From Demequinaceae bacterium (GTDB taxonomy: Bacteria; Actinomycetota; Actinomycetes; Actinomycetales; Demequinaceae): DNA of 14,063 nt. Made by a program: the position numbers and the translations under genes. Position 1 is the stretch's first letter, and every line of letters starts with the position of its first letter. The notes under the pieces are model-generated. The model was not told the origin of the DNA and made no database searches. It saw only the letters and a program-made list of their open reading frames with translations. The stretch covers positions 1 through 14,063 of the forward strand of contig WTKG01000051.1 of assembly GCA_011524475.1 (NCBI GenBank). The letters run 5' to 3'. Positions 1 through 7,258 of the stretch are shown in pieces.

Positions 1-1703
1 GCGTTCGTGGAGTACCCCGTCTTGGTGCGTTTGGTCTTAGGCATCCCGAGGTGATCGAACAGTACCTCCTGTAACTGCTTGGGAGAGGCAAGATTTACTT
101 CCCATCCATCAATAGCGGCGTACGCATCACGTTGGGCAGTGTCAGCTCGCTTTTTGGTCTCTTCCGCGAGGGCAATGAGAGACGTGTCCTCGACTGCGAT
201 CCCGGCCGTCTCCATGCGGAAAAGCATCGATACCAGAGGAAGCTCGACGTTCTCATAGAGTGTCGTCATACCTTGATCAGCGACGAGAGGGCTCAACTTT
301 TCTGCTAGTCGCCAGGTCAGGTGCGCCTTTTCTGCAGAACGTGACGCTGGCTCTTGTTCCACGCCTAAATCAAGTTGGTTGTCGGTATTCGCGGCAGACA
401 TTTCGATACCGAGGTATCTCTGCACAACGTCTTCCATTGAAAATCCACGACTATCCGGCGAAATCAAGAAAGCAGCGATTTCCGTATCCCCTACCAACTG
501 CTCCAGTGTGAGTCCACGCCGGTGCAGGGCATGCATGACCGTTTTTGCTCCATGCGCGATCGTGAAGACAGCGGGGTGTGTCAGCCATGTGTGTAGACGT
601 CTCTCTGCGTCTTCTTCAAGTGTGGTGAGATCTATGGCAAGTGATGTCTCGTCCGTCGCAATGCCCAGGGTGGTGGCTTCTCCCCCCGCTCCTTGCGTCA
701 CTGCTATTGCGCACACTCCCGTGAGCCCGTCCAGCGCCTCAAGCGCACCTTCGGTGATCACGTCAGGGGCAATGGGCGAGGCTTCCTTCGTGGCTATGGC
801 ACCAGCGGGCTCTTTTTCGTCCGTGAAACGCAGTAGCCGTGTACGTAAGGTGCGGAATTGCAAAGCGTCGCATACTTCGTGAATAGCCTCTGGGTTTGCA
901 GGCGTTCGGGAGAAATCACTCACAGTGAGCGGTAGCTCTAGGTCCGTAACCAAGTGATTAAGTTCACGGTTGAGTCGCACTTGATCGATGTGCGCCCTGA
1001 GGCTCTCCCCTGCTTTGCCCGGGATGTCTTCTGCTTTCTCGAGGATCTCGGGCAACCCCCCATACTGCGCTATCCACTTCGCAGCGGTTTTGGGGCCCAC
1101 TCCTGGGACTCCCGGGAGGTTATCGCTACTTTCTCCCACCAATGCCGCAACGTCTGGATACTGGTGCGGAGCGACGTCATATTTATCTATTACTGCTTGT
1201 GGTGTCATGTGCAACAGATCGGACACTCCTCGTCGCGGATACAGCACGGTGACGGAGTCATTCACCAATTGAAAAGTGTCTCGATCACCAGACACCACAA
1301 GGACGTCTAGCCCAGCTTCGGTTCCCAAGACGGAGTAGGTTGCCAAAATATCGTCTGCTTCAAAATTTTCCTTGGACGCTACCGGGATGTTAAGAGCTTC
1401 TAGCACGTCATAGAGGAAGGGCACTTGTGGAGTGAATTCTGGAGGCGTGGCATCCCGCGTTGCTTTGTATTCAGGAAATCTTTCAGAACGAAATGTTCCC
1501 CCGGGTAGGTCAAAGGCAACGGCTACGTGCGTGGGGTTATGGTCCGTCAGTAACGACGCCAGCATCGACGTAAAGCCATACACAGCATTGGTGGGCTGCC
1601 CTGAAGAGGTGGCAAAGTTTTCCACCGGTAAGGCAAAAAAAGCGCGAAACGCCATAGAAAAGGCATCAATAAGAAGTAGCTTGCCCTGTTGCTCGTCGCT
1701 CAC
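1..1703 (-). CDS. polA: DNA polymerase I, N-terminal part (3' end beyond window)
   Basis: DNA polymerase I fills gaps and removes RNA primers in replication and excision repair. I translated 567 complete codons from a GTG at 1703; the gene runs off the window. Residues 1-290 are the 5'-3' exonuclease: LLLIDAF with Asp13, FEADD with Glu115/Asp117/Asp118, SGDRD with Asp140/Asp142, and the helix-hairpin-helix GVPGVGPKT near 198-206. Residues about 310-490 correspond to the 3'-5' exonuclease fold, but the Asp-x-Glu pair is absent (GVCAIAVTQ where E. coli has a DTE motif), so proofreading is presumably lost, as is usual in actinobacterial enzymes. The start of the polymerase domain follows, ending in the typical SPKQLQEVLFDHL...KTKRTKTGYST segment. 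Glu191 in GESSDN replaces an almost invariant Asp. There is no Shine-Dalgarno at the start; a TAGGTT box seven bases upstream suggests a leaderless message. The gene is divergent from the thioesterase. Identity is certain; the start is likely. Confidence 0.96.
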   Translation of the reverse strand, partial: MSDEQQGKLLLIDAFSMAFRAFFALPVENFATSSGQPTNAVYGFTSMLASLLTDHNPTHVAVAFDLPGGTFRSERFPEYKATRDATPPEFTPQVPFLYDVLEALNIPVASKENFEADDILATYSVLGTEAGLDVLVVSGDRDTFQLVNDSVTVLYPRRGVSDLLHMTPQAVIDKYDVAPHQYPDVAALVGESSDNLPGVPGVGPKTAAKWIAQYGGLPEILEKAEDIPGKAGESLRAHIDQVRLNRELNHLVTDLELPLTVSDFSRTPANPEAIHEVCDALQFRTLRTRLLRFTDEKEPAGAIATKEASPIAPDVITEGALEALDGLTGVCAIAVTQGAGGEATTLGIATDETSLAIDLTTLEEDAERRLHTWLTHPAVFTIAHGAKTVMHALHRRGLTLEQLVGDTEIAAFLISPDSRGFSMEDVVQRYLGIEMSAANTDNQLDLGVEQEPASRSAEKAHLTWRLAEKLSPLVADQGMTTLYENVELPLVSMLFRMETAGIAVEDTSLIALAEETKKRADTAQRDAYAAIDGWEVNLASPKQLQEVLFDHLGMPKTKRTKTGYSTN

Positions 1704-1710
1704 ACATGAC

Positions 1711-1716
1711 AACCTA
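1711..1716 (-). promoter_or_regulatory. Candidate -10 box for leaderless polA transcript
   Basis: On the minus strand TAGGTT is followed by exactly seven bases and then the polA GTG, with no Shine-Dalgarno in between. It fits the actinobacterial TANNNT -10 pattern at the distance that puts the transcription start on the initiation codon. The response-regulator gene in this window has the same arrangement (TAGGCT, seven bases, GTG). No good -35 box is visible 17 bases further upstream. This is inferred from spacing alone. Confidence 0.4.
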
Positions 1717-1721
1717 ACGCT

Positions 1722-2144
1722 ATGACGACAGATAACACAGCAGATCACGCCGCTGAATACCTTGGGGCCTTGGCGGAGAAAATGGAGATTGCGGTACTGG
1801 AATTGTCTGCCGACGCTGGTGTGGCCACCATGCCAGTGGCGGGCAATACTCAACCCTTAGGGCTACTCCACGGCGGAGCAAGCGCGGTGTTGGCGGAGAC
1901 TGTGGCTTCACGAGCAGCAGCAGTACATGCCGGGCCAGACGGAGTTGCTCTCGGAGTAGATCTCAACATCACCCATCATCGTTCCGCTGCCACCGGAATC
2001 ATCACTGCAACTGCAACCGCAACTCACTTGGGGCGGAGTGTGGCAAATTACGAAATTGCTCTCCACGACGAGGACCACAACAGAATCGCCTCCGCTCGGC
2101 TTACGTGCGCTGTTCGACCGAAAGCCTCTGTACCGCTAGCATGA
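1722..2144 (+). CDS. PaaI/YdiI-type hotdog-fold acyl-CoA thioesterase
   Basis: A 140-residue protein of the hotdog thioesterase superfamily, which hydrolyses acyl-CoA or aroyl-CoA thioesters in the cytoplasm. The segment LGLLHGGASAVLAETVAS (about 46-63) carries the family signature: HGG at 50-52 and Glu59 as likely catalytic acid on the central helix. The following LGVDLNITHHRSA and the C-terminal beta strands (IASARLTCAV) fit a single complete hotdog domain, and the length is typical. The substrate cannot be read from sequence: phenylacetyl-CoA, 1,4-dihydroxy-2-naphthoyl-CoA or a medium acyl-CoA are all possible in this group. The ATG at 1722 lacks a clear Shine-Dalgarno. An alternative ATG at 1782 is less likely because it would cut conserved length. 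It is divergent from polA with an 18-base gap and lies 25 bases before livH, so it may be the first gene of the liv transcription unit. Confidence 0.87.
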   Translation: MTTDNTADHAAEYLGALAEKMEIAVLELSADAGVATMPVAGNTQPLGLLHGGASAVLAETVASRAAAVHAGPDGVALGVDLNITHHRSAATGIITATATATHLGRSVANYEIALHDEDHNRIASARLTCAVRPKASVPLA

Positions 2145-2173
2145 CCACAGCAAAGACGTGGAGGTGCACGTGA
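2141..2173 (+). other. Ten-codon linking reading frame between thioesterase and livH
   Basis: The ATG at 2141 overlaps the thioesterase stop in an ATGA, and the ten-codon frame MTTAKTWRCT ends in a TGA that overlaps the livH GTG in a GTGA. It has no Shine-Dalgarno of its own, so it could be translated only by termination-reinitiation. It could couple livH translation to the thioesterase, or be chance. No homology can be judged at this size. Confidence 0.2.
2160..2164 (+). promoter_or_regulatory. Ribosome binding site that sets the livH start
   Basis: GGAGG is followed by five bases and GTG at 2170. The in-frame GTG codons at 2158 and 2164 precede or overlap this site and so are unlikely starts. 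The site makes the livH protein four residues shorter than the longest possible reading. Confidence 0.75.
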
Positions 2174-3177
2174 CGAATGCCCTTGCTTGGGCGCGCGCGC
2201 ACTCGATGGCGCTTGCGGGAGTTCTCGCCGTCCTGTTCCTTGTATGGCTCGCGGTTGCTCCTTCTACGCGAGACCTGTTCCCTCAGACTCTTGCGAACGG
2301 AATCACGTTTGGCCTCTTGCTTGCCCTGGCGTCTGTCGGCCTCTCCTTGGTTTATGGCACCACAGGCCTGAGCAACTTTGCCCACGGAGAACAAGTCACG
2401 CTGGGCATGGTTCTTACTTTCGTGTTTCACACGATGCTATTTCGCGACATGCTGCCCAGTTCGATGTCGGATCTGTCTCTGATTATTTCTGGAACCCTCG
2501 CTGTACTGATCGCGGCATCTACAGGATGGATTCAAGACTGGGGCCTCTGGGGCCGTTTACGGGCACGCGGCATCGGTGTAGTGCAACAAATGATCGTCTC
2601 CATCGGCCTGTCTCTTGCGATGCTGAACATCATCCAATACTTCATTGGTGGAGAACGACTCCGTCTTGATCGGAAAATCCGTATCCCCTATGACCTGGGC
2701 ATTATTGGCATTAAGCCTCAGGCCGCGGCCTCCATCATCATTTCCCTTATTGCCCTGGGCGCGGTCGCGTATTTCTTGCTCAAGACTCGTCTGGGTCGCG
2801 CTACGCGGGCGGTAAGCGATAACCCTGCCCTTGCCTCCGCCTCCGGAATTGCGGTGAACCACATCGTGCGCTTGTCATGGGTGTTTGCCACCGGCCTCGC
2901 AGCCCTAGGAGGCATCCTGCTTGCGTTGTATGAAGAAGGCTTTGCCTTTAACTCGGGAGGCCGAATATTGCTGCTGATGTTTGCTGCAGTGACATTAGGC
3001 GGCCTAGGGCAGGCTTTTGGCGCCTTGGCCGGGGCACTCGTGATTGGCATAGTTTCCGAGGTCTCCACATTGTTCATGCCGCCAGATTTACGGTATGCAA
3101 CCGCGTTAGGGATTCTGATTTTGGTCCTCCTCATTCGCCCCCAGGGAATCCTGGGTCGAGCAGAGAGAGTGGGCTAA
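2170..3177 (+). CDS. livH: Branched-chain amino acid ABC transporter permease LivH
   Basis: One of the two membrane permeases of the LivHMGF-K importer for leucine, isoleucine and valine (or related substrates). The 335-residue protein is strongly hydrophobic with about eight to nine predicted membrane segments. Family landmarks are GITFGLLLALASVGLSLVYG followed by GLSNFAHGE, the cytoplasmic coupling-loop region GRATRAVSDNPALASASGI about two thirds through, and the C-terminal TLGGLGQAFGALAGALVIG and LIRPQGILG segments. It is longer than the roughly 300 residues of E. coli LivH because of an N-terminal hydrophobic stretch and an extra segment around residues 105-130. The start is GTG at 2170, chosen from the GGAGG five bases upstream. 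The stop lies three bases before livM, so the two are cotranscribed. Substrate preference is inferred from family and operon only. Confidence 0.93.
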   Translation: MTNALAWARAHSMALAGVLAVLFLVWLAVAPSTRDLFPQTLANGITFGLLLALASVGLSLVYGTTGLSNFAHGEQVTLGMVLTFVFHTMLFRDMLPSSMSDLSLIISGTLAVLIAASTGWIQDWGLWGRLRARGIGVVQQMIVSIGLSLAMLNIIQYFIGGERLRLDRKIRIPYDLGIIGIKPQAAASIIISLIALGAVAYFLLKTRLGRATRAVSDNPALASASGIAVNHIVRLSWVFATGLAALGGILLALYEEGFAFNSGGRILLLMFAAVTLGGLGQAFGALAGALVIGIVSEVSTLFMPPDLRYATALGILILVLLIRPQGILGRAERVG

Positions 3178-3180
3178 CGC

Positions 3181-4155
3181 ATGGACCTTCTCATCGACAC
3201 CCTCCAGCAGCTGTTTAGCCCCCTCACCGCAGCCTTTGCTATTGCCGCAATCGGGCTCAACGTGCACTTTGGTCTTACTGGACTGCTGAACATGGGCCAT
3301 GCCGGCTTTATGTTGATCGGCGCCTACGGATATGCCATCGCAACCATTCAAGGTGCACCGATATGGCTTGCCGTCATTATTTCCCTTGCCGGGGCGGGGC
3401 TTTTTGCGTTGCTTCTCGGGTGGCCTACCCTCAAGTTACGCGGCGATTACTTGGCCATCGTCACTATTGCCGCAGCAGAGATGGTGCGATTAGTGGGGCG
3501 GACCCAGGCGCTTGAGCCGTGGACCGGCGCCTCCACGGGAATCACGGGTAAAGAGTACAAAGAACCGTTCGAAGCCACGTCTCCGTTTCCGGAACGTCTG
3601 ATACCTGTGGGCCCGTTTGAGCTTCATGGAACGGCCTCGAGTTCGTGGTGGCTGACGCTGGTGTCATGGAGCGTCGTTGCCCTGTTGATTGTGTTGTATT
3701 GGTTATTGCAACGTAGCCCGTGGGGACGTGTCCTCCGCGGTATCCGTGAAGACGAAGACGCCGTGCGTTCCCTTGGAAAAAACGTGTACTCCTTCAAAAT
3801 GCAGGCGCTGGTATTAGGCGGAATGATCGGTGCTCTGGGCGGCGTATCGTACGCGCTGGGGGCTCAAGTCCATCCCGACTCCATGGGCCGCCCCACCACC
3901 TTCCTCATCTGGACGCTACTGCTCCTGGGGGGTGCGGCGTCTGTCTTTGGGCCAGCACTGGGATCCATGCTCTTTCTGGCGACGCAATTCCTCGTCAAAG
4001 GGGTGCTGGACGTGTTCGTTCCTGACGACATCGTGTCTGCCCCTCAGGCCGAAACCATCAGCCTTGCCTTTGTCGGCATCACGTTGATGCTTCTCATCAT
4101 CTTCCGACCGCAGGGAATCCTAGGTAAACGCAGGGAGCTTGCGATCAATGGCTAA
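3181..4155 (+). CDS. livM: Branched-chain amino acid ABC transporter permease LivM
   Basis: Second permease subunit, expected to pair with LivH in the membrane and be driven by LivG and LivF. The 324 residues include the diagnostic GLTGLLNMGHAGFMLIGAYG near the N-terminus, LRGDYLAIVTIAAAEMVRL in the middle, the coupling loop GRVLRGIREDEDAVRSLGKN, and the C-terminal GGAASVFGPALGS and IIFRPQGILG segments shared with the LivH/LivM family. A polar loop of about 50 residues in the middle (GITGKEYKEPFE and following) is normal for LivM. The ATG at 3181 follows the livH stop by three bases; only a weak purine-rich site is visible, so translational coupling to livH is likely. The end overlaps the livG start by eight bases. 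Confidence 0.94.
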   Translation: MDLLIDTLQQLFSPLTAAFAIAAIGLNVHFGLTGLLNMGHAGFMLIGAYGYAIATIQGAPIWLAVIISLAGAGLFALLLGWPTLKLRGDYLAIVTIAAAEMVRLVGRTQALEPWTGASTGITGKEYKEPFEATSPFPERLIPVGPFELHGTASSSWWLTLVSWSVVALLIVLYWLLQRSPWGRVLRGIREDEDAVRSLGKNVYSFKMQALVLGGMIGALGGVSYALGAQVHPDSMGRPTTFLIWTLLLLGGAASVFGPALGSMLFLATQFLVKGVLDVFVPDDIVSAPQAETISLAFVGITLMLLIIFRPQGILGKRRELAING

Positions 4156-5011
4156 GAAACGTAGCAACGCCCCCGCAGTGCACCCCGCCTTTGCGGATGT
4201 ACCTCATGAGCCCGGGGCTCCCAAGCCAGATCCGGTGGTCGTGGCACACGGAATTTTGCGTAAATTTGGTGGACTTACGGCGGTAGATGTAGATCACCTT
4301 GAAATTCAACGGAACGCCATCACCGCACTCATTGGGCCGAATGGAGCCGGGAAATCCACGCTATTCAACCTTCTCACCGGGTTTGACCGGCCTCAAAATG
4401 GTGCCTGGGAATTTAACGGACACTCGCTGAGTAGCCGCTCCCCCGCACAGGTGGCACGCGCCGGAATGGTACGCACCTTCCAGCTCACCAAGGCCCTCAG
4501 CCGTATGACGGTGCTGGAAAACATGCGCTTAGGTGCCGCAGGCCAACGCGGAGAAAACATCTTCGCCGCTCTCCTACAGCCATTGTGGGGAGCTCAAGAA
4601 GAAGCGCACACGGAACGGGCTTTGGCGTTGCTGGAACGCTTCAAACTACTGGAGAAGAAAGACGACTACGCCGGAGAGCTCTCCGGCGGGCAACGCAAAC
4701 TGTTAGAGATGGCTCGGGCCCTCATGTCAGAGCCAGAGATTGTGATGCTCGATGAACCAATGGCGGGCGTAAACCCAGCGTTGACAGAATCTTTGCTCGA
4801 CCACATCGTGCAATTGCGTGACGAAGGCGTGACCGTGTTGTTCGTGGAACACGATATGCATATGGTGCGCAGAATTTCAGACTGGGTGGTGGTGATGGCG
4901 GAAGGACGCATCATCGCCGAAGGCCCCCCACATTCAGTGATGTCCAACCCTGCTGTGCAAGATGCCTACCTCGGTGCACACCACGACACAGATTTGTCAG
5001 AGGGGCAGTGA
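4148..5011 (+). CDS. livG: Branched-chain amino acid ABC transporter ATPase LivG
   Basis: Cytoplasmic ATP-binding subunit of the importer, 287 residues from ATG 4148. It has a complete set of ABC motifs: Walker A GPNGAGKST (63-71), a Q-loop in RTFQLTKALS (about 109-118), the signature LSGGQRK (178-184), Walker B IVMLDEP with Glu203, and the switch His235 in VEHD. The FQ..KAL segment and LDEPMAGVNP are typical of LivG rather than LivF. An N-terminal tail of about 30 residues rich in Pro, Ala and charged residues precedes the domain; most LivG proteins lack it. A TTG at 4139 in the same frame sits one base after the GGGAG at 4133-4137 and is too close, so ATG 4148 (ten-base spacing) is preferred. 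It overlaps livM by eight bases and is followed one base later by livF. Confidence 0.94.
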   Translation: MAKKRSNAPAVHPAFADVPHEPGAPKPDPVVVAHGILRKFGGLTAVDVDHLEIQRNAITALIGPNGAGKSTLFNLLTGFDRPQNGAWEFNGHSLSSRSPAQVARAGMVRTFQLTKALSRMTVLENMRLGAAGQRGENIFAALLQPLWGAQEEAHTERALALLERFKLLEKKDDYAGELSGGQRKLLEMARALMSEPEIVMLDEPMAGVNPALTESLLDHIVQLRDEGVTVLFVEHDMHMVRRISDWVVVMAEGRIIAEGPPHSVMSNPAVQDAYLGAHHDTDLSEGQ

Positions 5012-5012
5012 T

Positions 5013-5738
5013 ATGGCAGCCGCGACAATTATCCACGCCGACGATCTTCATGCCGGATACCTGCCCGGCATTAACATTCTTAACGGATGCTCCATGGAGG
5101 TTGCCGAAGGCGAACTCATTGGGGTCATCGGACCGAACGGGGCCGGCAAATCCACTTTCCTCAAATCACTTTTTGGCCTCGTTCCCGTACGTTCCGGCTC
5201 TGTCAAGCTACGTGGAGAAGACGTCACCAATCTTCGAGCAGACCAGCTTGTGCGCCGAGGGATTGGTTTTGTTCCTCAAAATGACAACGTCTTCCCCACC
5301 CTCACTATTCGTGAGAATCTCGAAATGGGCGCTTTCCAGGACTACAAGAATTTTTCTGCATCCCTCGACCGGGTGATTGATACCTTCCCCGTGCTCGAAG
5401 AACGTCTGGGGCAACGTGCTGGATCTCTGTCTGGGGGCGAGAGGCAAATGGTTGCGATGGCCAGAGCTCTGATGATGAACCCCTCGGTACTCCTGCTTGA
5501 CGAACCAAGCGCGGGACTTTCCCCTGCCCGTCAAGACGAAACATTCGTGAGGACGCGAGAGATCAATAAAACCGGGGTGACGGTGATTATGGTCGAGCAG
5601 AACGCCAGACGATGCCTACAAATTTGTGACCGTGGGTACGTGCTTGATCAAGGAACAGCCGCCTACACCGATACCGGCCAAAAACTACTCAAAGACCCTC
5701 GAGTCATCGAGTTGTACCTCGGCACACTGGGCGAATAA
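5013..5738 (+). CDS. livF: Branched-chain amino acid ABC transporter ATPase LivF
   Basis: Second ATPase of the importer, 241 residues, expected to form the heterodimer with LivG. Motifs: Walker A GPNGAGKS (40-47), Q88 in FVPQ, signature LSGGERQ (138-144), Walker B VLLLDEP with Glu163, and MVEQN, where Gln195 stands at the switch-histidine position, which is usual for LivF. The length is normal. The start is ATG 5013, one base after the livG stop, with AGAGGGG at 4999-5005 seven bases upstream. A longer reading from ATG 4962 would overlap livG by 50 bases, adds non-conserved residues and has no binding site. It is the last gene of the plus-strand unit; hairpins follow at 5754-5791 and 5858-5899. 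Confidence 0.94.
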   Translation: MAAATIIHADDLHAGYLPGINILNGCSMEVAEGELIGVIGPNGAGKSTFLKSLFGLVPVRSGSVKLRGEDVTNLRADQLVRRGIGFVPQNDNVFPTLTIRENLEMGAFQDYKNFSASLDRVIDTFPVLEERLGQRAGSLSGGERQMVAMARALMMNPSVLLLDEPSAGLSPARQDETFVRTREINKTGVTVIMVEQNARRCLQICDRGYVLDQGTAAYTDTGQKLLKDPRVIELYLGTLGE

Positions 5739-5753
5739 ACTGCCCTGCTTTGT

Positions 5754-5791
5754 GTGAGTCACTGCGCTCACTGCGTGAACAGACAGTTCAC
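5754..5791 (+). repeat. Inverted and direct repeats downstream of livF
   Basis: Just after the livF stop lie GTGAG (5754-5758) / CTCAC (5767-5771), then the perfect pair GTGAAC (5775-5780) / GTTCAC (5786-5791) with a five-base loop AGACA. The octamer TCACTGCG occurs twice (5759-5766 and 5768-5775). No T-run follows, so this is not a textbook intrinsic terminator. It may stabilise the livF mRNA end, bind a protein, or be chance. Confidence 0.4.
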
Positions 5792-5857
5792 AGCAACCGT
5801 CCCCACAACCCACATTGTGTGAAGCATATAGCGGGCGAATTTTCTGTATAGAAAGCA

Positions 5858-5899
5858 CTCGGGGCGAGCCCCACGCCGTAGCGCAAGACTCGCCCCGAG
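5858..5899. terminator. Probable bidirectional terminator between livF and livK
   Basis: CTCGGGGCGAG (5858-5868) and CTCGCCCCGAG (5889-5899) form a perfect 11-base-pair GC-rich stem. The 20-base loop contains a smaller CGC-CGTA-GCG hairpin (5874-5883). On the plus strand TTTTT follows at 5910-5914. On the minus strand, a short pyrimidine-rich tract follows the stem after the livK stop. Its position between two convergent genes supports a shared terminator. The T-runs are weak or distant, so efficiency is uncertain. Confidence 0.7.
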
Positions 5900-5912
5900 A
5901 GACTAGGTGTTT

Positions 5913-7223
5913 TTAGACCTCACCGAAAACAGCGTCAACCCATACAGGGTTGTTGTTCTCGTCGAACTCGTAGACACCAATGAATGCTGACGATGGGTCG
6001 TTGTCAGCGTTGAATGCGCCAGAACCACCAACGGTCTTGAACGCGATTTCTTCGCCGTCAACTAGCAGCTGAGCACATTCTGCGTAAGCAGAGCACTCGG
6101 TACCACCGTTCGCACCCGAAACAGCCGCAAGGTTGTCACGGATGGTTGCGCCGTCAGTCGCACCACCACGCACAGCCGCAAGGGCCACGAGGATGGTTGC
6201 GTCGTAGGACTCCGCACCATAAGCGAACTCAGTCAACTCTTCTCCATAAGCCTCACCCATGCAGGCCTTGAAGTCGTCGCTGGCGTTGGCGCCAGGGATG
6301 GTTCCCTTGGAGCCGGTCAGTGTGCCTGCCTCGAAGTCAGCTTCGTAGGAAGCGGTGTTACCGTCCACGAAGTAGAGTTTCGAAGCGTCGTACCCTGCAG
6401 CAACGAGCTCAGGAACGATCTGCTTGGTCTGGTCGAACGCAATAACTGCGATCGCGTCAGGCTCGGTAGCAACAACGTTCTGCACGTCTGCCGCGAAGTT
6501 CGAAGCAGCCGGGTCAAATTCTTGGCCGACAGTACCGTACGTCACGGTGCCGCCACTGCCTTCGAATGTTGACACAACAACGTCACGCAGCGAGATGCCA
6601 TAGTCGTCGTTGAACACGAGGATACCGAGGCTCTCGTTGCCGTCGCTAGAAATCAGGTTGGCAAGAGCACTACCCTGCACCGTGTCTGGCGGAGCCACAC
6701 GGAAGTAGAACTCGCTGTAACCCGACAGAGCGGTTGCGGTGTTTGCTGGCGAAATCTGCACGATTCCGGCAGCTGCGATGTCATCCACAACGCTCAGCGA
6801 TACGGACGAAGACGCCGCACCCACAATGGCGGAAGCACCGTCAGACGTGAGGTCCGCAACAGACTGCTTAGCAATCTGGGGGTTCTCGGTGTCAGACGAG
6901 TCCTTGTGAATAACGGTCAGGTCCTGTCCCAGCACACCACCGGCGGCGTTGATCTCGGCAAGAGCCAAGTCCACACCAGCAACCTCAGGTGGGCCAAGGA
7001 ACGCAAGCGACCCGGTGAGGGGAAGCAGCGAACCTACAATCAGGCCTTCTTCTACTGTGTCACCCCAGGCGACAGTGTTGTCACCAGACAGATCCACAGC
7101 GGTACATGCGCTTGCGCTCGCCGACTCTGAGGGTTCTTCTGCAGAAGTCGAACACGATGCAAGTGCCAACGACGCGATGGCAGCAGCAGCTGCACTACGC
7201 GTGATGGTCTTGGTGTTTCCCAT
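5913..7223 (-). CDS. livK: Branched-chain amino acid ABC transporter substrate-binding lipoprotein LivK
   Basis: Extracellular receptor that binds the amino acid and delivers it to LivHM. The 436 residues begin with a lipoprotein signal: positive MGNTKTITR, a hydrophobic core SAAAAAIASLALAS, and lipobox LASC with Cys24 as lipidation site. A Ser/Glu/Ala-rich linker follows. The mature part is a type I periplasmic-binding-protein fold of the Leu/Ile/Val family: VGSLLPLTGSLAFLGPPEVAG, ALAEINAAGGVLG, IVGAASSSVSLSV, and an FRVAPPD(T)VQG segment. The ATG at 7223 has GGGAGGAAA at 7225-7233 just upstream, which excludes the in-frame TTG at 7256. Unusually for the system, the gene faces the livHMGF unit instead of preceding it. 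Upstream are a hexaloop hairpin, a candidate -10 box and a GTAAC-n6-GTTAC repeat. The exact ligand is not readable from sequence. Confidence 0.94.
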   Translation of the reverse strand: MGNTKTITRSAAAAAIASLALASCSTSAEEPSESASASACTAVDLSGDNTVAWGDTVEEGLIVGSLLPLTGSLAFLGPPEVAGVDLALAEINAAGGVLGQDLTVIHKDSSDTENPQIAKQSVADLTSDGASAIVGAASSSVSLSVVDDIAAAGIVQISPANTATALSGYSEFYFRVAPPDTVQGSALANLISSDGNESLGILVFNDDYGISLRDVVVSTFEGSGGTVTYGTVGQEFDPAASNFAADVQNVVATEPDAIAVIAFDQTKQIVPELVAAGYDASKLYFVDGNTASYEADFEAGTLTGSKGTIPGANASDDFKACMGEAYGEELTEFAYGAESYDATILVALAAVRGGATDGATIRDNLAAVSGANGGTECSAYAECAQLLVDGEEIAFKTVGGSGAFNADNDPSSAFIGVYEFDENNNPVWVDAVFGEV

Positions 7224-7224
7224 A

Positions 7225-7233
7225 TTTCCTCCC
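7225..7233 (-). promoter_or_regulatory. Strong livK ribosome binding site
   Basis: Reading on the minus strand, GGGAGGAAA lies immediately before TATG, placing the GGAGG core at a workable spacing from ATG 7223. It is among the strongest Shine-Dalgarno sites in the window, consistent with high expression of a binding protein, and it fixes the start. Confidence 0.8.
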
Positions 7234-7258
7234 AATTGGCGGATTTTCGGGTACAACC

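Noticed and set aside
379..882. Plus-strand frame of 167 codons opposite polA
   Set aside because: It has a Ser/Val/Ala low-complexity composition and lies wholly opposite conserved DNA polymerase I codons; there is no binding site.
4962..5012. Longer livF start overlapping livG
   Set aside because: ATG 5013 has AGAGGGG at seven-base spacing and matches the family N-terminus.
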